A DNA stretch of 17,265 bases from positions 1 through 17,265 of the forward strand of contig JAJYKO010000022.1 of NCBI GenBank assembly GCA_021788565.1. The letters run 5' to 3'. The translations under genes were made by a program, and so were the position numbers. The notes below the pieces were generated by a model. That model saw only the letters and a list, made by a program, of their open reading frames with translations. It made no database searches and had not been told where the DNA came from. Of the stretch, positions 6,190-13,727 are shown piece by piece; the first letter of the stretch is position 1; each line of letters opens with the position of its first letter. Source of the DNA: Chloroflexota bacterium (GTDB taxonomy: Bacteria; Chloroflexota; UBA6077).

Positions 6190-6473
6190 GGCGGAGCGAG
6201 CAAAGTCCAGGGCCGCATGCCGTCGCAGCGGTCGTTGCGAGGGGTCCTTACGAGCCCCGAAAGTTGCCCTTGCCAGCGCAAACGCGCTGTGTGGACTGCG
6301 GCGGGTATGCGACCAGGTGCCTGCCGGTGTCGGCTCACGGGGACGGGCAGTGGCGCTGCGCCGCCTGCCAGGTGGCTTTTCTCGGCGTTGTTGCTGAAAG
6401 GCAAGAGGCCGAAGCTTCCGCACTACATCAAAAATCGAAGAGAAAGGGGACACTATCAAAATGTCCAGTCTAG
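6186..6473 (+). CDS. Small zinc-ribbon protein
   Basis: A 95-aa protein with a zinc-ribbon pattern: CVDCGGY at residues 35-41 and CAACQ at 58-62, separated by WRC-type spacing typical of a beta hairpin. The N- and C-terminal tails look disordered. The ATG overlaps the previous stop (ATGA) and the last 13 bases overlap the ssb start. No precise family is recognised; single zinc ribbons of this kind usually bind nucleic acid or other proteins. Confidence 0.6.
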   Translation: MRRSEQSPGPHAVAAVVARGPYEPRKLPLPAQTRCVDCGGYATRCLPVSAHGDGQWRCAACQVAFLGVVAERQEAEASALHQKSKRKGTLSKCPV

Positions 6474-6820
6474 CTAAGGTCATTCTCATAGGCAATCTCG
6501 GGCACGACCCAGAGACTCGGAGCACGACCGCGGGCAGGGCGGTCACGACCTTCAGCCTAGCGGTCAATACCCACAGCGGTACCGGTGAGGATCGCAAAGA
6601 GGCTACCGAGTGGTTCCGCGTGTCGGCCTGGAACAAGCTCGCGGAGACTTGCAGCCAGTATCTTCGGAAGGGCAGCAAGGCCTACGTTGAGGGCCGGCTG
6701 CGCAGCAGGATCTGGACCGGCCAGGATGGGCAGCAACATTTCGAGATGGACGTTGACGCGGAAACAGTGGTCTTGCTCGATGGCAAGGCAGCCGCACCGA
6801 ACGACGACCCACCATTTTAG
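6461..6820 (+). CDS. ssb: Single-stranded DNA-binding protein
   Basis: A 119-aa SSB that coats single-stranded DNA during replication and repair. Evidence is the N-terminus KVILIGNLGHDPETRSTTAGRAV, then FSLAVNT, EWFRVSAWNKLAETCSQYLRKGSKAYVEGRLR and a C-terminal tail ending in NDDPPF, which resembles the acidic DDDIPF tip that recruits partner proteins. The OB-fold is complete; the linker is very short compared with chromosomal SSBs of about 150-180 aa, which fits an element-borne copy. AAAGGGGA lies upstream of the ATG. It probably works with the element's PolB and RecD2. Confidence 0.95.
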   Translation: MSSLAKVILIGNLGHDPETRSTTAGRAVTTFSLAVNTHSGTGEDRKEATEWFRVSAWNKLAETCSQYLRKGSKAYVEGRLRSRIWTGQDGQQHFEMDVDAETVVLLDGKAAAPNDDPPF

Positions 6821-6830
6821 GAAGGGAGAG

Positions 6831-6902
6831 ATGGGAAGCCCCCGCTGGGAGAACAGCGAGGGCGGCGAACGGAAGTGGATTAATCTGCTATCACCAATAT
6901 AG
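6831..6902 (+). CDS. Possible 23-aa peptide after ssb
   Basis: An ATG preceded by GGAAGGGAGAG, a strong ribosome binding site, opens a 23-codon frame starting MGSPRWENSEGGERKW and ending NLLSPI. It begins 10 bases after the ssb stop. It overlaps a possible hairpin (CGGAAGTG with CACTTCCG). It could be a real small protein, a leader, or chance. Confidence 0.35.
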   Translation: MGSPRWENSEGGERKWINLLSPI

Positions 6903-6959
6903 CACTTCCGCCCTGCCGCTGCAAGTCCCCCACTGAGGCACCTGCCCCAAACAGCAAAG
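6903..6959 (+). other. Gap before the 414-aa gene with hairpin but no ribosome binding site
   Basis: The arm CACTTCCG (6904-6911) pairs with CGGAAGTG upstream (6878-6885). The following sequence runs up to the ATG at 6960 without a recognisable Shine-Dalgarno motif, unlike almost every other gene here. It may be a weak terminator or a processing site splitting the operon. Confidence 0.35.
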
Positions 6960-8204
6960 ATGGAAGACTTTACGCAATCCACGAACCGGCTGCGGGTCTA
7001 CCTGGGATGCAGCCTCCGCCAGTTCGACGACCCAGCATACCCGGCGGTGGTGAAAGCCCTCCGCAGCCACTTTGATTTCCCGGTCGAGATCATCGAGGCG
7101 AAAACGTCTTTCACCAGCAACGCGGACTGGGGCCACCGCTGGGCAGAGCTACTCGCCACGCTCGATGTGATGGTGCTGTGGCTCGATGGTCGTGTCGTCG
7201 GGATGGGCACCTACAGGGAGCTTCGTGATTGCCACGAGGCGGGGATCCCGGTGCTCCCCTACCAGACGCGCTACTGCGATCCTTCAGCAGGCGTGTGGCT
7301 TCGTCGGTTCGGCGTGTGGCTTCAGCCCGAGCAAGAGCGCAGCCCATGGGATTACGCCCTGGTTGGCCACGCCCCACCTTCTCAGAGCCCCGCACCGGCG
7401 CCCAACTTGATATTCGATCCGCGTGCGGCGCGGGTTCGGCTCCGCTATCGGCGCCCTCAACTGCAACGCACCAGAGCTTCCCACATCATTGTGGCGGCCT
7501 TCGAGCCCGAGACCCGGCGCTACTTTTCCAGGGCCGGCCACCTGACTCAGGACCAATGGGAACACCGCTGGATCGAGTCTATCCGCGATGAGTCCCGGTC
7601 CCTGGCCGAGCTGGCCGGGGCCACCACCACCAACCCAACCCTACCACAACTAGCAGCGGTTGAGGCTGAGACGCACGGCGCCCCTGCGTCTCTCGGCAAG
7701 CCATTCTCTGAGCTCTCTCCCGAGCAAAAGAGGCTCTGGAACAGGGCCACGCTGGTTGCCGGCCGCGTGTCTCGTGGTGAGTCCTTATCCCGGGCCTCGA
7801 GGGCAGAGCACATGCACCCTGAGACAGTCTTGCGGTGCCGGCCGGCTGTGTTCACGAAGTTCAGGAGCGGCTATCTGCCCGAAGGCCACGGCTGGATGGG
7901 CCGGGGCACCGTCTGGGTTAACGTGGTGACGCCGCAGGGGTTTGAGCTTATGCCCATTCGGAGCGCTTCCGACCGGAAGCAACTGAGGCTCTACCTGGAA
8001 AGCGTAGAGCGGCTTCTGAGCGTAGACCCTAACGTGCGCGTATGCGGCCAGCCAGAGCTGGCACACTTCGAGGGACAGTACGTCCGAGACGCCGATGGCG
8101 TGCGCCATCCCTTCCTCACTGATGCGGCGATGCTGCGAGAGCTCGCCCAGGCTGGTCAGGTGGAACTCCCCGCGCTCAACGGGCCAGCCGAGGAGGTGTG
8201 GTGA
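6960..8204 (+). CDS. Two-domain protein: deoxyribosyltransferase-like N-terminus plus HTH domain
   Basis: A 414-aa protein. Residues 11-101 (LRVYLGCSLR, then WAELLATLDVMVLWLDG, GMGTYRELRDCHEAGIPVLPY) have the layout of the nucleoside 2-deoxyribosyltransferase/DUF4406-like Rossmann fold, including a late Glu (Glu87) in a G-x-x-x-E setting; activity is unproven. A Pro-rich linker follows. Residues about 236-405 form a domain shared with the next gene, including an HTH-like segment (VSRGESLSRASRAEHMHPETVL, about 270-291). The ATG at 6960 lacks a clear ribosome binding site. It is followed one base after its stop by the paralogous gene. It may combine base or nucleotide sensing with DNA binding; that is inference. 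Confidence 0.75.
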   Translation: MEDFTQSTNRLRVYLGCSLRQFDDPAYPAVVKALRSHFDFPVEIIEAKTSFTSNADWGHRWAELLATLDVMVLWLDGRVVGMGTYRELRDCHEAGIPVLPYQTRYCDPSAGVWLRRFGVWLQPEQERSPWDYALVGHAPPSQSPAPAPNLIFDPRAARVRLRYRRPQLQRTRASHIIVAAFEPETRRYFSRAGHLTQDQWEHRWIESIRDESRSLAELAGATTTNPTLPQLAAVEAETHGAPASLGKPFSELSPEQKRLWNRATLVAGRVSRGESLSRASRAEHMHPETVLRCRPAVFTKFRSGYLPEGHGWMGRGTVWVNVVTPQGFELMPIRSASDRKQLRLYLESVERLLSVDPNVRVCGQPELAHFEGQYVRDADGVRHPFLTDAAMLRELAQAGQVELPALNGPAEEVW

Positions 8205-8205
8205 T

Positions 8206-8853
8206 ATGCCCACGCTAAGCTTTCCTCACAGCTTTACCCGGGGCGCCCTGGCTGGGCAGACCTTCGCCACGAAGGGGGATTACAACGAGAGCCTGGCCCG
8301 CTCACACGGCTTTGCCGGCGAGACCGAAGCCCGCCGTGCCGCGGTGTCCAAGCCCTTCGCGGATCTGTCTCGCGAGGAGCGGTCCCTATTCAACAAGGCG
8401 ACTGCTGTTGCCGGCCGTGTTTCTCGCGGCGAGTCCTTATCCCGAGCCTCGAAGGCGGAGGGCATCCGGTCTGAGACAGTCCTGAAATACCGGCCGGATG
8501 TGTTCACGCGCTTTAAGTCCGGCTACGTACCGGAGGGCCGCGGCTGGATGGGGAAGGGTACCAGCTGGATCAACGTCCTAACACCCGGGGGGTTCGAGGT
8601 CATGCCGATCAGGAGTAGGTCCGACCGCGAGCTGAACTCGGCTTACTTGAACGCGGTAGAGCGGGTCCTCAGCGGAGACGCTGATGTTCGCGCCCGGGGA
8701 CATCGAGAGCTTGCCGGGTTCCAGGGCAGGTCTATCAAGGATGCGAATGGCGTGCGGCATCCCTTCATCACTGATGAGGGGATGCTGAGGATGCTTGCCG
8801 AGGCTGGGGAGCTGTCCCTTGAGAGCATGTACGGCGAGCAGGAGGCCGCGTGA
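8206..8853 (+). CDS. HTH protein paralogous to the preceding gene's C-terminal domain
   Basis: A 215-aa protein starting at the ATG at 8206, behind a perfect AGGAGGTG site (8191-8198). The frame is open further upstream but lies inside the previous gene. Residues about 40-205 align along their length with residues 236-405 of the previous protein: KPFADLSREERSLFNKAT, VAGRVSRGESLSRASKAEG, PEGRGWMGKGTSWINV, GFEVMPIRSRSDR, and NGVRHPFITDEGMLR. The shared part looks like an HTH plus an unrecognised domain with a conserved RGESLSRAS. The N-terminus (MPTLSFPHSFTRGALAG) is unique. The pair arose by tandem duplication and its DNA target is unknown. Confidence 0.8.
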   Translation: MPTLSFPHSFTRGALAGQTFATKGDYNESLARSHGFAGETEARRAAVSKPFADLSREERSLFNKATAVAGRVSRGESLSRASKAEGIRSETVLKYRPDVFTRFKSGYVPEGRGWMGKGTSWINVLTPGGFEVMPIRSRSDRELNSAYLNAVERVLSGDADVRARGHRELAGFQGRSIKDANGVRHPFITDEGMLRMLAEAGELSLESMYGEQEAA

Positions 8854-9404
8854 TGTCGAGCTTTACTCAGTTGATTGCCCGCGAAAATCTCTTCCCACTC
8901 GGTGCCACCTGCTCGGTATGCGGTTGCTCCGATGTGGTCGCCCTGGTGGCAGGAAGCGATCCGCTGTTCTGCTATTCGTGCCAGCCGTCCTGGGGACGGC
9001 CCATGAGCCGTCCTCAGACGGCAAACAACGGCCACCGCTTCGAGGTACACCATGTCGCCGGCAAGCGGAACAGGCCGCGCTTCGTCCGCCGCGTGCCGGC
9101 CAACCTGCACCGACAACTGAGCCTGCTGCAAGCCGACTGGCCCGATGGGGTCCTGCGGAACTCTGGAAACGTGCGACTCTTCGCGACGATAGCGGGCCTT
9201 CTTGGGATGGCTGATTACCTGGTCGCCCTGGGCGAGCGGGCGAGTGAGATGGAGGGATCGGGCGAGATGGAACTAAGCCGGGGGGAACGATCGGAGCTCG
9301 ATGCCGGCCTACGTAGGGCACGGCGGTACCGCTGGGCCGCGAGGGTCCTATGGCGAGCTTCCCAGATCATGCGCGAGAGGCGCAATGAGGAGGCCGGTCG
9401 ATGA
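8853..9404 (+). CDS. HNH-type zinc-finger protein, putative endonuclease
   Basis: A 183-aa protein beginning at the ATG at 8853, overlapping the previous stop (TGATG), with GGAGG upstream. Residues 20-43 hold two CxxC pairs (CSVC, CYSC) as in zinc-stabilised HNH nucleases. FEVHHVAGKRN (about 63-73) and VPANLHRQLS (81-90) supply the His-His and Asn-x-His residues of a beta-beta-alpha-metal active site. HNH nucleases are regular partners of cas1 and polB in casposons. A hydrophobic helix follows (FATIAGLLGMADYLVAL), which could be membrane-associated or buried. Between the CxxC pairs and the HH motif lies a run of alternating inverted repeats in the DNA. The last four bases overlap polB. Confidence 0.75.
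   Translation: MSSFTQLIARENLFPLGATCSVCGCSDVVALVAGSDPLFCYSCQPSWGRPMSRPQTANNGHRFEVHHVAGKRNRPRFVRRVPANLHRQLSLLQADWPDGVLRNSGNVRLFATIAGLLGMADYLVALGERASEMEGSGEMELSRGERSELDAGLRRARRYRWAARVLWRASQIMRERRNEEAGR
8984..9022. repeat. Two tandem hairpins inside the HNH gene
   Basis: GCCGTCC (8984-8990), TGG, GGACGGC (8994-9000), then GCCGTC (9007-9012), CTCA, GACGGC (9017-9022). The arms alternate, so the inner pair GGACGGC/GCCGTCC (8994-9013) can also form a stem. It lies in the codons for the linker between the zinc pairs and the HNH core. Confidence 0.65.
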
Positions 9405-12400
9405 GCGAACCAATCGAAATCACCGCTTTTGTGAGAGGGCACACCATCCCAGGCTATCGAACACGGACACGGGGCAAAGCCGGGAAGGGCGAGGGTATAG
9501 GCCCTACACCTGAGAAGCCCAGGGTGGCGTTACCCTGGAGAGCGATGCCCCAGGGGCAGGCTCGTTGGCCCGATCCTGACACTCTGCCATGGCCAGATAT
9601 CGCCGTGGTCTTCGGCACGGTCGGTTCGGCTGACATCAGCGGGCGCCTGCTATTCGGGTCGTACCGCGTGCTACGTGGAGGTCCCGGTTCATCCCGCCTG
9701 GTCGAGGAAGGGCTCTTCCTGGCCGATGACCTGAGCGACGAAGACGAGCGGGCTGTCCATGACTATGCATCCGCCCAGGGGCTGTGTCTTCGAACCCGGC
9801 GGGACTTCTTGAAGCACACCCTCTTCTACTGGGGTCACCGGCTGCACCACCGGACGGCTGACGGAACCCGGCACATGCGCGGGGCAATCGTGGGGTGGGA
9901 CCTGCCAGTATCCCTGTCGCGGCTGGCCTTCGAGGCCACCCCAGCGGCGAGAGCCCGGATTTTCCGTGGGGGCTGGACCCTCGACCTGCTCGACTACGAC
10001 GGCAAGGACGGCCAGGTCCACCGCGACGTATACACCCCATCGGTGTCGGTTAAGAACCTGTCGAGCGGGACGATTTTCGGTTTGACCAGGCCGAAGAACG
10101 GCAAGCGTGGCCGGCGGGATGCATCCGACGCCATACCGGAAGGGTCCATCGACGACATCGAGCGGCCTGCCTACACCTTCCGGGGTCACTTCCTGGACAC
10201 GAAGACGCTGGCCCGGGCCCTGACTGGCGAGAGTACCCTAACCCTCGAAGCGGCCTGCTCTCGGTTCGGTGTGGCGTATCAGGCTGCACCTGGTGGCCCC
10301 GCTGCTTGTGTCGCTGATGTGCGGGCAACGGGCGAGCTCTACCAACGCTTGCTGGATGAATATAGCGGGTGGCATTTGGCCGGCAAACCACCCAGCAAGG
10401 TCTACAGCTCCGCGGGGCTGGGTAAGGCCGTCCTGAAGGGCATGGGCATCACCCAGGCGCCACCCACCGAACCCGGGCCGGACCTGAGCGCCCGGGAGAC
10501 TCCCGAGAGCCTCGCGGGCTATGCCCGTGCAGCCTTCTATGCCGGCCGCATGGAGGTGGGTATACGCCTGAAGGCGGTCCCGGTGGTCCCGCTCGATGCT
10601 CACTCCATGTACGGCAATGTGGCTTACCTGCTCGGGCTCTGGCGGTTCATCGCGGCCGGGGTCATCGTTGCCGAGGATGCCACGGCCGAGGTTGTGTCCC
10701 TGCTGAGCGAGATAACGCCGGCGCGCCTGACCTGCCCCGGGTCCTGGCGAGACCTGAACGTGCTCTGTCTGGTGGAACCGGACGGGGATCTGCTACCTAT
10801 CCGAACGCAGGAGGATGGCATCATAGGCACGACGCTGATGGAAGTCTCCGCTGGCTCGATTCCCATGTGGTACGCCCTACCCGACGTCATCGCTTCCAGG
10901 CTCAAGACAGGCAGGGCGCCCAGGATCATACGCGCCATCCGCGCCCAGCCGGTTGGGCAGAGTCCCATCCTTGAACCGGTGGAGTTTCACGGTATCTCAC
11001 TCGACCCGGCCCGGGACGATCTATTCGAGGTTGCCCTATCGGCCCGAGCGGAGCTGCTCTCTCGCGCAGACCCTGAGTCAAGGCGAACGGCGAGCGCCTT
11101 GAAGATCGTCCTATCCAGCGTGGGGTATGGCATCTGGGGCGAAGAGCACACCATCGAGCCACGCCCTCAGGACGTTGGGGTTGACTCTCCCGAAACCGGT
11201 GCCCACAAGGTGCGCATCTATTGCGGCTCACTTAACCCAACCCTGGGAACCGCACCGCGTGCGAGCGTTAAGGGCGACTATTACTCGCCTATCATCGCCA
11301 GCCTGGTGACAGCCGGCGCAAGGCTCATGCTGGCCCTCATGGAGAGTGCTATCGAGGAAGCGGGCGGCTGTGTTGCGAACGCGGTCATCGACGGGTTGGA
11401 TATCGTCGCGACTGAGACCGGCTCCTTAATCCCGTGCGGTGGTGGCCCGTTGGTTACCGAGGATGGGAAGCCTGCAATCCGAGCACTGTCCTGGGCTGCG
11501 GTGGACAGCCTGCGAAAGAGCTTCGCGCCGCTATCACCGTTCGGGGAAGGCTTCATCGCGGTGGAGAAGTTCGCGCTCGACGAGAGCGGTAACCACCGGC
11601 CGGTGTTGTTCTACGGGGTCAGCACGCTGCGCTATTGCCTCTTCGGTGAGGATGGCGAGATGCTCAAAGGATCGGCCCACGTCCTCGGAGGCTACGCGCC
11701 GCCACGGACAGACGACGGACAGCCTGTTGGTGCCGGTTGGATCGACGAAGCCTGGCAGCACATCCTGAGTCAGCATCGTGTCCTGGACCTAACGGCCCTC
11801 CCTCAGGGTGGCCTGCCAGAGCCAACATGGCTCGATACCGTCGCCTTCGTGCAGCGCCGTATCACACACCCGAGCCTCACCCAGCGCCTCGAGGGATTCA
11901 ACGCTGGCAGATCGTATCTGGAAGGAGCCAAGCCCTTCGGCTCCTACCTGGAGGTAGCACGGCCGCTGTCGTTGGACCCGGACCCCGTGCAAGATGGCAC
12001 CGACCTGGACCGGATGGGCAACGGCCTGGTTGTGATCCAGCCCGCCGAAGACGGCCCGGCGACCTGGCTTTGTTGGGACACGAAAGTCGGGGCAGTTGTA
12101 CGTCTGGTAACTCCAGGCGAGTCTGGCGAAGCGGAGCAAGACGGCCCCGTCGAGCAGCAACGCTGGTACAGACGCATGCTGGCATGGATCGAGGCGCACC
12201 CGGAGATTGACCCACCGGCCGAGGTGGATGGCATTACCTGGAGGCGCATCCTGGACGGCTATGGGAGCCACCCCGAGGCGAAGTCGCTCGCTCCCGATGG
12301 CAGCAAGTGTGAGCGGGGGACGTCTGGCGTTCTTCGACGCAAGACAGTGCGCGTGGTGGATACCCAGCCGGTGGGGCGGGTGAGGTCCAGCTTGAAGGCT

Positions 12401-12604
12401 GCCAGCCGGCCCGACACCCAGCAAGAAGCGGCTGCTCTGGTGTGGCTTCGCTCACTGCCGAGAGCGGAGATCGAGCGGCAATTCGGCTACTCGACCGCGA
12501 TGGCGAAGTACATCCTGGCCGGCGACAGGCAGCCGTCAGCGAGCAGGATGCCGGCGATTGTCGCGGCCCATCGCGGGTGTGGGTGCATGGGTGCATCTGA
12601 ATGA
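9401..12604 (+). CDS. polB: Family B DNA polymerase of the casposon, with altered exonuclease and motif C residues
   Basis: A 1067-aa family B DNA polymerase, probably for gap filling or self-replication of the element. Motif A is PLDAHSMYGNVAYLLGLW (Asp399, usually DxxSLYP); motif B is KIVLSSVGYGIWGE (Lys568, Tyr576-Gly577); motif C appears as NAVIDGLDIVATE (about 660-672), where only one Asp (664) aligns with the usual DTDS. The region that should carry exonuclease motif I reads VVFGTVGS (about 69-77) rather than a D-x-E, and motif II reads GWDLPVSLSRLAFE, lacking the usual N and D. Proofreading is therefore doubtful. The C-terminus has an HTH-like segment (ERQFGYSTAMAKYILAGDRQPSASRM, about 1025-1050), as in Cas1. 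It is longer than many phage PolBs. The start overlaps the HNH stop; the stop overlaps the next ATG. Confidence 0.88.
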   Translation: MSEPIEITAFVRGHTIPGYRTRTRGKAGKGEGIGPTPEKPRVALPWRAMPQGQARWPDPDTLPWPDIAVVFGTVGSADISGRLLFGSYRVLRGGPGSSRLVEEGLFLADDLSDEDERAVHDYASAQGLCLRTRRDFLKHTLFYWGHRLHHRTADGTRHMRGAIVGWDLPVSLSRLAFEATPAARARIFRGGWTLDLLDYDGKDGQVHRDVYTPSVSVKNLSSGTIFGLTRPKNGKRGRRDASDAIPEGSIDDIERPAYTFRGHFLDTKTLARALTGESTLTLEAACSRFGVAYQAAPGGPAACVADVRATGELYQRLLDEYSGWHLAGKPPSKVYSSAGLGKAVLKGMGITQAPPTEPGPDLSARETPESLAGYARAAFYAGRMEVGIRLKAVPVVPLDAHSMYGNVAYLLGLWRFIAAGVIVAEDATAEVVSLLSEITPARLTCPGSWRDLNVLCLVEPDGDLLPIRTQEDGIIGTTLMEVSAGSIPMWYALPDVIASRLKTGRAPRIIRAIRAQPVGQSPILEPVEFHGISLDPARDDLFEVALSARAELLSRADPESRRTASALKIVLSSVGYGIWGEEHTIEPRPQDVGVDSPETGAHKVRIYCGSLNPTLGTAPRASVKGDYYSPIIASLVTAGARLMLALMESAIEEAGGCVANAVIDGLDIVATETGSLIPCGGGPLVTEDGKPAIRALSWAAVDSLRKSFAPLSPFGEGFIAVEKFALDESGNHRPVLFYGVSTLRYCLFGEDGEMLKGSAHVLGGYAPPRTDDGQPVGAGWIDEAWQHILSQHRVLDLTALPQGGLPEPTWLDTVAFVQRRITHPSLTQRLEGFNAGRSYLEGAKPFGSYLEVARPLSLDPDPVQDGTDLDRMGNGLVVIQPAEDGPATWLCWDTKVGAVVRLVTPGESGEAEQDGPVEQQRWYRRMLAWIEAHPEIDPPAEVDGITWRRILDGYGSHPEAKSLAPDGSKCERGTSGVLRRKTVRVVDTQPVGRVRSSLKAASRPDTQQEAAALVWLRSLPRAEIERQFGYSTAMAKYILAGDRQPSASRMPAIVAAHRGCGCMGASE
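9537..9567 (+). repeat. 31-nt segment shared with recD2
   Basis: GGAGAGCGATG, then CCCCAGGGG, then CAGGCTCGTTG. The same parts occur in recD2 at 15785-15815, with a single-base insertion and a compensating deletion. It forms a small TGCCCC/GGGGCA hairpin. It lies in the codons for the Pro/Gly-rich polB N-terminus. Confidence 0.65.
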
Positions 12605-12740
12605 CCGGGCTGATTTTCCTGGACATAGACGGCGTGCTCAACCGGGTCGGGTTGTGTGGTTCGGCCCGCATTGCATAGAGACCAATCGACCCTCGCAGTT
12701 GGCATTGTTCGGTAGCACCGGAGTGCCGTTCAAAGAATGA
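12601..12740 (+). pseudogene. Remnant of a HAD-family phosphatase gene
   Basis: The ATG at 12601 overlaps the polB stop and opens with GLIFLDIDGVLN, the DxDGxL active-site motif of HAD hydrolases. The frame stops at TAG 12676-12678 after only 25 residues. From about 12650 another frame, with segments such as FGPHCIETNRPSQL, is open to 12740, consistent with a frameshift, but the region is in any case far shorter than a typical HAD protein of about 130 aa or more. No active enzyme is expected. A 25-aa peptide with ribosome coupling remains possible. Confidence 0.55.
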
Positions 12741-12757
12741 GTTGGAGGTGACTGGTA

Positions 12758-13099
12758 ATGGAAGACACGAGAATCTTGGACAGGGACCCGGGACCCGGGG
12801 GAGCATGGTTAGTTGGACGGGCGAAGCACGGGGGGAAACTGCTGCACCTGGAGAGGTGGAGGGTCGCCCCAGCGAAACCGCGGAAACGGCCCTATAGGTC
12901 ACTCTGCGGACTCGTCACGATAGAACCGGCGGGTTACATAGCCAGCTACGAAGAGCCCAGCTCGCTGTGTCAGCATTGCCTGGCAAGGAGGGACCGCCTG
13001 GAAGAGCGCTGGGAGCGAGAGCGGGAACGAGACGCGGACGACACATACAGTTGCTATCAGGGAGCCGAAGACTGGAACGGGTTTCACGACAACGATTAG
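12758..13099 (+). CDS. Small Cys-rich hypothetical protein
   Basis: A 113-aa protein with a strong GGAGGTGA ribosome binding site. The likely metal-binding pattern is Cys50, then Cys71-x-x-Cys74 (LCQHCLA), as seen in many small phage and plasmid zinc-knuckle proteins. Further features are a basic middle (RVAPAKPRKRPYR), a charged helix LEERWERERERDADD, and an acidic tail. No family is assigned. It is followed by a hairpin that may end the polB transcription unit. Confidence 0.6.
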   Translation: MEDTRILDRDPGPGGAWLVGRAKHGGKLLHLERWRVAPAKPRKRPYRSLCGLVTIEPAGYIASYEEPSSLCQHCLARRDRLEERWERERERDADDTYSCYQGAEDWNGFHDND

Positions 13100-13121
13100 A
13101 GCGCTTGGGAGGCGTCACAAA

Positions 13122-13142
13122 CTCCCCGCTAAAGCCGGGGAG
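13122..13142. terminator. GC-rich hairpin between the Cys-rich gene and yccF
   Basis: CTCCCCG (13122-13128) and CGGGGAG (13136-13142) form a perfect 7-bp stem with a 7-nt loop CTAAAGC. It lies 23 bases after the stop at 13099. No U-run follows. It resembles hairpins at the right ends of IS200/IS605 elements, but no tnpA or tnpB is nearby. Confidence 0.45.
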
Positions 13143-13211
13143 CTTGTCCCTACCCTTTCGGCGCGACCGGTAGTATGCCGCCCTATCCAGGGCAGCGGAA
13201 GGAGATTTGAC

Positions 13212-13580
13212 ATGAGCTTACTCGGCAACATCGTCTGGATCACTCTCTGTGGGGGGTGGCTGATCTTCCTGGAATATCTGGTCGCGGCGGTCGGCCTGAC
13301 GGTGACTATCGTCGGCATCCCATTCGCGGCCCAATGCGTCAAGCTGGCCCTGCTGGGCCTGGCGCCGTTCGGCCACGAGGTCGTGCCGGGCAAGTCCTCT
13401 ATGGGCTGCGTATCCACGGTGATGAATATCCTGTGGTTGATCCCAGGCGTTGGCATCGCACTGACTCACGCGATAGCGGCGCTGATCCTGGCGATCACCA
13501 TTGTCGGCATCCCCTTCGCAAAGCAGCATCTGAAGCTGGCGGCGCTGGCATTGGCACCGTTCGGGAAGGAGATACGGTAG
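13212..13580 (+). CDS. yccF: YccF-family membrane protein
   Basis: A 122-aa inner-membrane protein of the YccF (DUF307) family, whose function is not established. Two copies of the family repeat are visible: TVTIVGIPFAAQCVKLALLGLAPFGHEV (about residues 30-57) and AITIVGIPFAKQHLKLAALALAPFGKEI (about 94-121). Each is preceded by a hydrophobic stretch (ITLCGGWLIFLEYLVAAVGL; ILWLIPGVGIALTHAIAALIL). AAGGAG precedes the ATG. It is not part of the replication-integration machinery and is most likely cargo, or a host gene picked up by the element. Confidence 0.88.
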   Translation: MSLLGNIVWITLCGGWLIFLEYLVAAVGLTVTIVGIPFAAQCVKLALLGLAPFGHEVVPGKSSMGCVSTVMNILWLIPGVGIALTHAIAALILAITIVGIPFAKQHLKLAALALAPFGKEIR

Positions 13581-13727
13581 CCGCCCCGGCCTGGAAGTCG
13601 GACGCCGCGACGATGGCAGGTGTTTATGGGCGGTGGTTCGTGGGTGTTGGGTGTTGGGTGTTGGGTGTTGGGTTTCCCCACATGATGACAGGATCGAGTC
13701 GAGAGCAACGGGAGGTGGTTAGATACT
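13581..13727 (+). other. Intergenic region with tandem GTGTTGG repeats
   Basis: The gap between yccF and the parB-like gene holds four perfect tandem GTGTTGG heptamers (13644-13671). It then has a GGGAGGTGG ribosome binding site just before the ATG at 13728. The G/T-rich repeat resembles the ends of the element in base composition. No clear promoter is seen. Confidence 0.7.

Noticed and set aside
13115..13150. IS200/IS605 right end
   Set aside because: The hairpin resembles such ends, but no tnpA or tnpB, complete or broken, is found nearby.
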